Shown here: piece after piece, positions 4,699 to 7,860 of the stretch
Layout of the letters: every line of letters starts with the position of its first letter
Numbering within the stretch: position 1 is the first letter of the stretch
NCBI GenBank assembly: GCA_031549565.1
Contig: JAVBPO010000040.1
Coordinates: 1 to 7,860 of the forward strand
Direction: 5' to 3'
Length of the DNA stretch: 7,860 bases
Source of the DNA: JAVBSX01 sp031549565
GTDB taxonomy: Bacteria; Planctomycetota; Planctomycetia; Pirellulales; Thermoguttaceae
Program-made: the position numbers and the translations under genes
The notes under the pieces: model-generated
Database searches by the model: none
The model's input: the letters and a program-made list of their open reading frames with translations, nothing else
Told to the model about the DNA's origin: nothing

Positions 4699-4872
4699 TC
4701 GGTACGACCGGAATCTGCGATTTTGCGATAGGGGATAATTACCCGGTTTCGAGTAAACTTTACATGAGAATTTTTCGAAGCGAGTTCCGGTTATGCGGGC
4801 GCGGGAAAAAAGAATTTTTTCGAATTTGCACAATAAGGTTTTTCGAGGTAATATTTCATCGGGGCAGAAAAG

Positions 4873-4913
4873 AAAAACCGTCGGGTCAGGAGCGATCTTG
4901 CTCGACGGTTTTT
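4873..4913. terminator. Bidirectional intrinsic terminator
   Basis: AAAAACCGTCG (4873-4883) and CGACGGTTTTT (4903-4913) form a perfect 11-bp inverted repeat with a 19-base loop. It has an A-run on one side and a T-run on the other, so it can stop transcription in both directions. No gene with a clear start ends at it; it may insulate the element from the tRNA-side flank or end an unseen transcript starting after about 4740. Confidence 0.65.
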
Positions 4914-4915
4914 GA

Positions 4916-4975
4916 TTTCAAGATTTACACAAGACAGACCGATTGCCGTAATAAATTTTCAAGAATTACACAAGA
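4916..4975 (+). repeat. 19-bp direct repeats beside the tRNA fragment
   Basis: TTTCAAGATTTACACAAGA (4916-4934) and TTTCAAGAATTACACAAGA (4957-4975) match at 18 of 19 positions and are 41 bases apart. A weaker third copy, TCTCAAGGCATTACAAG, runs 5014-5030, right up to the tRNA-derived segment. Repeats of this size next to an attachment core are the expected layout of integrase arm-type or excisionase binding sites. Confidence 0.65.
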
Positions 4976-5030
4976 AAAATATTGAACGAAGTTTTCACTC
5001 TGTATTTTAAGTATCTCAAGGCATTACAAG

Positions 5031-5088
5031 CCGGTCTTGAAAACCGGCGTACGTCCGCGTACCGTGGGTTCGAATCCCTCTCCATCCG
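5031..5088 (+). pseudogene. tRNA-Ser(UGA) 3' fragment, probable attachment site
   Basis: From the anticodon stem onward this is a tRNA-Ser: stem CCGGT/ACCGG with loop CTTGAAA (anticodon TGA at 5038-5040), a long class II variable arm (GTACG 5049-5053 with CGTAC 5058-5062), T arm GTGGG-TTCGAAT-CCCTC, acceptor 3' strand TCCATCC and discriminator G5088. No CCA is encoded. The 5' half is missing: no GGATGGA-like acceptor strand and no D arm (GGCCGAG..GGT) occur upstream. The T stem carries a T-T mismatch (5065/5079), as expected without selection. Integrases commonly use the 3' half of tRNA genes as attB, and an incomplete copy marks the far end of the integrated element. With this orientation the element lies to the left. 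It is a fragment rather than a functional tRNA. Confidence 0.75.
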
Positions 5089-5091
5089 TTG

Positions 5092-5122
5092 CCCGGGAAA
5101 CCCAATGGTTCCCGGGTTTTTT
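5092..5122 (+). terminator. Intrinsic terminator following the tRNA-Ser fragment
   Basis: CCCGGGAA (5092-5099) pairs with TTCCCGGG (5109-5116); two inner C-G pairs follow after one bulged A, with a CAAT loop and T6 at 5117-5122. It begins 4 bases after the tRNA 3' end and is presumably the original terminator of the intact tRNA gene, which supports the DNA on this side being the undisturbed chromosome. Confidence 0.8.
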
Positions 5123-5251
5123 GTTGGTTACGTTATCGCGAAACCGCCGTCAATTCCATCTCGTGATCGAAGTATTCCGACTCGAATTCGTTCGGCGTCA
5201 CGTGAACCTTTCTCCGTTCCGCAAGTTCCGCTGCGCTTCACATGCGGCTCT

Positions 5252-7846
5252 TTATTGTTCACTCGTCGGGAGCGGTTTCAATCGCAGATCGAGCTTCACC
5301 TCCTTCTGGTCCGTGATCGTGATCCGCTGCGTGTCGCCGAGAAGCTTCGTTTTGTCGATCCCTTCGTAGTATTCCTTCTTCGACGAGATTTTGAACTCGA
5401 AAGTCCCCGGCGGAAGGAATGTCAAAAACTCCTCAGGGCTGAGATTTTTCGGTTTTAGCACGCGGACACCCCAGTAGGCTCCATAGATCGGATTCGTATC
5501 CCGGCTCGTAACAATCTCTCGGGCTCTGATGTTATACCGATCTTCCCAAGGAATCGCGTTGCCTTTTTCGTTGTAAACCGTTCCGATCAGTTTCGTTCCC
5601 GGCTGGAGTTTGATCGTGATCTCCTTCGGCGAGGAGCCATCGCCGACATCTTGCCCATTGATCGAGGGGAAGACTCCGAGATTGTTTCCGTCATCATCGA
5701 TGCCTATACCGGCGGTGATATCAAATTTTTCGCCGGTTTTGCTCCGGAAGATTCCTTCGCCGTTTTCATCCGAAGTGACGATCTGTCCGCGACCGTATGC
5801 CCATAGGACACTGAACGTGTACTTCGCCGCCGGAGTTCCGTCGGGATTGAGGACTCTGACGTTCACCTGATCACCGTGAGGAAGCTTGATTTCCACCGGA
5901 TTGTCGGTCAAGTTCCATTTTTTGTACGCGTCGTCGAACAATTGTGTGGTCCCGTCCGCCATCTTGACGTAATCCTCCGGAGCTTTCGCGGAAAAATAAA
6001 CGCTCCGCAAATCTTTCGCCGGCATCCAATCGAACGTCGCGATTCCGTGCTCGTTCGTTTTTTGATAGAAACCGTACGGCGACAAACTGATCGGACGGAA
6101 AACCGATTGCGGGCCTTCCATTTCCGCTTTTCCGGCTTGAATGTCCGGGTAAACTTTCGCCCCGGGAATCGGGTTTCCTTTTTCGTCGACGATTTTCACC
6201 TGAACGGTTTGTACGCCGTCGAAGACGAGTTTGAACGGGCCGTCGGATTTCTTCTCTTTCGGCGTTTCACCGGCCCAGGGATATTTCTCTTCCGTAATAT
6301 GGTAAACGAATCCGACTCCTGGTTTCACGGCGAAAACTTGCAACAGCGGGGCTCTGCCGGGAAAGATGAACTGAAAATTTCCTTGAGCGTCGCTCTTTTC
6401 ATAGGTCAAATTCTTGAGGATGATTCCACCATCTCCCCCGTTTCCGCCGACCATAGCTCCTTCAATCGGCTTTCCGGAAGCGTCGACGACTGTTCCGGTA
6501 ATCTTGCGCAAACCGGCGTCGAATTTGTAAACCTTGAGTTTCAAGTTGTCCGGGGCTCCCAACTTCTGCATTCGCTCCCAGGAATTCTGGGTGAACATCC
6601 CTTTCTCGAAGGAAACGGCATAGACTTGAAGTTTGGGAAGTTTGTCGGTGGGGCAAGTGTACTGAAATTTCCCTTCCGCATCGGAAAGAATATCGTTTTT
6701 GTCTATGGATTCCCCGTCCAGCATGAACCGAAGTTGCATATTCGGGACGGGATTGTCGTCCAGGTCGATGGTTTGGCCCTGGATGAGGGTTTCGCCGCCC
6801 GAGGAATTTTCGTTTTCGGGCGCCGGCGTCAAGGACGCTCGGCTAAGCGGGGTTAACGGGCGTGTCAGGCCGGTGATTGCGATTGCCGCGACGAGGGTTG
6901 TCGCGAGCACGGTTTTCCATAATGTTGTTTTGCGTTTGCGGAGTATCATGAGGATTCGCCTTTCTAAAATAGGATCCAAACTCCGTACGCCCAGCAGATT
7001 CGGCGCCGGGAGCACCAGAGCGTACTGCCGGACCGTCTTGAGAATCACGTTTCCGTATTCGAAAGCGGATTCGGTTCCGGTCCGATGAATGATCGATTCG
7101 TCCACGGCAAGTTCGCGCTCCGTTCGCAGCCGGCTTGACACCAGCCAGGCAAACGGATTCGGCCAATGGACCGCGACGACAAGCCGACCCAGCAGATTCG
7201 TGAGTGGATCCAAGCGCTTGTGATGCATCAGTTCGTGCAGTACGATCAGCCGCAATTCGGCAAGAGAAAACTTCTTGCCGATCTCCTCCGAGAGTACGAC
7301 GGTCGGCCGAAAAACGCCGCATGACGCCGCTCCCAATTTTTCCGGACTGAGGCAAAGCCGAATCCTTCGCCGCAGTCCGAGCTGTTTATGACAATCGGCA
7401 ACGAGCTCCCAAAGCGGGCCGGTCCGCGTTTCGGTCCAGTCGCGTCGTCGCCGGTAAAGTGAATATTCATCCCTAAAAATTTTCAAAAGCAAAACGACGA
7501 AACCTCCGAGCCAAACGCCCGCGAAAACGTCGTAGAGCGAAATCGAAACGGAAAACGATTTCGGTCGCTCAACGGGCGCCGGAATTGTCGCGATCGTTGG
7601 AGCCGGTTGAACTTCGGGCAGGGAAACCGACGGGAACAATATCGGCGGTACGAATTCCGTGACGGGTTCCGCTCGTGGAATCACGACGACTTCTTTCGGT
7701 TTCGGCGTCAAAAAGCCGTATAATTCTACTGTATGGATTTCACATTGACTCAACCTAACATATTGTGTATAAATGCTTTCCGTCGCTCGAAAGCGGCGAT
7801 TTTTAGCACGGAGAGCGAAAATGAACAAACGATATGCTATTGCCAA
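5252..7846 (-). CDS. M56 (BlaR1-like) metallopeptidase with beta-sandwich repeats, 5' end uncertain
   Basis: The frame spans 864 residues from TTG 7846. It has one membrane segment at about 105-124 (VFAGVWLGGFVVLLL), a Zn-peptidase domain with HELMH at 204-208 and the downstream RTERELAVDE motif (243-250, third zinc ligand region; relatives usually have Cys where Val248 stands), and a last membrane helix at about 309-327. A long extracytoplasmic region from 350 holds about five carboxypeptidase-regulatory-like repeats (LRKITGTVVDASGKPIEGA, VQVKIVDEKGNPIPGAKV, KLIGTVYNEKGNAIP). M56 proteins are membrane sensors that cut a cytoplasmic repressor such as BlaI; long repeat tails are typical of planctomycetes. 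The two N-terminal helices normal for M56 are missing. There is no ATG before the catalytic motif, the frame stays open to the window edge, and a divergent promoter and gene occupy residues 1-40. The gene is probably 5'-truncated, with genuine homology from about 7735 leftward. Confidence 0.8.
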   Translation of the reverse strand: MAIAYRLFIFALRAKNRRFRATESIYTQYVRLSQCEIHTVELYGFLTPKPKEVVVIPRAEPVTEFVPPILFPSVSLPEVQPAPTIATIPAPVERPKSFSVSISLYDVFAGVWLGGFVVLLLKIFRDEYSLYRRRRDWTETRTGPLWELVADCHKQLGLRRRIRLCLSPEKLGAASCGVFRPTVVLSEEIGKKFSLAELRLIVLHELMHHKRLDPLTNLLGRLVVAVHWPNPFAWLVSSRLRTERELAVDESIIHRTGTESAFEYGNVILKTVRQYALVLPAPNLLGVRSLDPILERRILMILRKRKTTLWKTVLATTLVAAIAITGLTRPLTPLSRASLTPAPENENSSGGETLIQGQTIDLDDNPVPNMQLRFMLDGESIDKNDILSDAEGKFQYTCPTDKLPKLQVYAVSFEKGMFTQNSWERMQKLGAPDNLKLKVYKFDAGLRKITGTVVDASGKPIEGAMVGGNGGDGGIILKNLTYEKSDAQGNFQFIFPGRAPLLQVFAVKPGVGFVYHITEEKYPWAGETPKEKKSDGPFKLVFDGVQTVQVKIVDEKGNPIPGAKVYPDIQAGKAEMEGPQSVFRPISLSPYGFYQKTNEHGIATFDWMPAKDLRSVYFSAKAPEDYVKMADGTTQLFDDAYKKWNLTDNPVEIKLPHGDQVNVRVLNPDGTPAAKYTFSVLWAYGRGQIVTSDENGEGIFRSKTGEKFDITAGIGIDDDGNNLGVFPSINGQDVGDGSSPKEITIKLQPGTKLIGTVYNEKGNAIPWEDRYNIRAREIVTSRDTNPIYGAYWGVRVLKPKNLSPEEFLTFLPPGTFEFKISSKKEYYEGIDKTKLLGDTQRITITDQKEVKLDLRLKPLPTSEQ
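7745..7773 (+). promoter_or_regulatory. Near-consensus sigma-70 promoter for the divergent gene
   Basis: TTGACT (7745-7750) and TATAAA (7768-7773) are separated by exactly 17 bp, each matching consensus at 5 of 6 positions. The predicted start is near 7780, giving a leader of about 40 bases to the ATG at 7821. It lies where the M56 gene should encode its second membrane helix. Confidence 0.6.
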
Positions 7847-7860
7847 GGAATCGGTTTTTG
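7821..7860 (+). CDS. Start of a divergent gene, cut by the window edge
   Basis: The ATG at 7821 is preceded by GGAGAG (7810-7815) at 5-base spacing and by a strong promoter at 7745-7773. Thirteen codons are visible (MNKRYAIAKESVF), too few to name a product. It overlaps the upstream extension of the M56 frame on the other strand, and both cannot be real coding there. The promoter, ribosome binding site and ATG together favour this gene. It may belong to an insertion that removed the 5' end of the M56 gene. Confidence 0.5.
   Translation, partial: MNKRYAIAKESVF

Noticed and set aside
4950..5088. A complete, functional tRNA-Ser gene
   Set aside because: No 5' acceptor strand matching TCCATCC and no D arm occur in the 100 bases upstream, and the T stem has a mismatch.
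5876..6856. Plus-strand ORF of 326 codons
   Set aside because: It is a shadow of the M56 repeat region, whose minus-strand translation is clearly homologous to known domains.

Overview
The window looks like bacterial chromosome of a planctomycete-type organism. The best clue is the large minus-strand gene on the right: an M56 (BlaR1-like) zinc metallopeptidase followed by several carboxypeptidase-regulatory-like beta-sandwich repeats, an architecture I know mainly from Planctomycetota. Base composition is moderate and no other gene is taxon-diagnostic, so the assignment is an inference.

The window divides near base 5030-5090, at the 3' portion of a tRNA-Ser(UGA) gene without its 5' half, followed by the usual intrinsic terminator. 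Just left of it lie near-identical 19-bp direct repeats. I read this as the attachment-site end of an integrated element: 1-5030 would be accessory DNA and 5090 onward would be the original chromosome. No integrase is visible, so this is a testable inference.

Left (accessory) part: a minus-strand gene for a small protein with a Lys/Pro-rich histone-H1-like tail (53-451); a plus-strand pair, 633-851 and a DUF2335 membrane protein at 862-1266, that may be one gene split by a frameshift at a C5 tract; a 530-bp stretch without a convincing gene (1267-1795) that holds a candidate small RNA with its own promoter and terminator; a three-gene minus-strand toxin-antitoxin operon (ribbon-helix-helix-like antitoxin, PIN-domain toxin, small charged third protein; 1796-2653) under a long perfect dyad operator; a 580-bp non-coding region with three iteron-like repeats and a second repeat family; a two-gene plus-strand module (3259-4097) ending in a tail-anchored coiled-coil-like protein; and a minus-strand winged-helix protein gene (4220-4615) bracketed at both ends by almost the same 20-bp hairpin-forming repeat.

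Right part: the tRNA fragment and terminator, then the M56 gene. Its start is not defined. The frame stays open to the window edge, but the two N-terminal membrane helices normal for M56 are absent, and the place where they should be carries a near-consensus promoter, ribosome binding site and start of a divergent plus-strand gene (7821 onward). The M56 gene is probably 5'-truncated. A 9-mer, TTATGCTAT, lies upstream of several genes in their own orientation and may be a -10-type element of this replicon.

Most of the left part consists of small, poorly known genes; recognised functions are limited to PIN toxin, RHH-like antitoxin, DUF2335 and winged helix. I do not see a complete, clearly new defence system. 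The best leads are the att-site structure, the repeat-bracketed winged-helix gene, the candidate small RNA and the iteron region.
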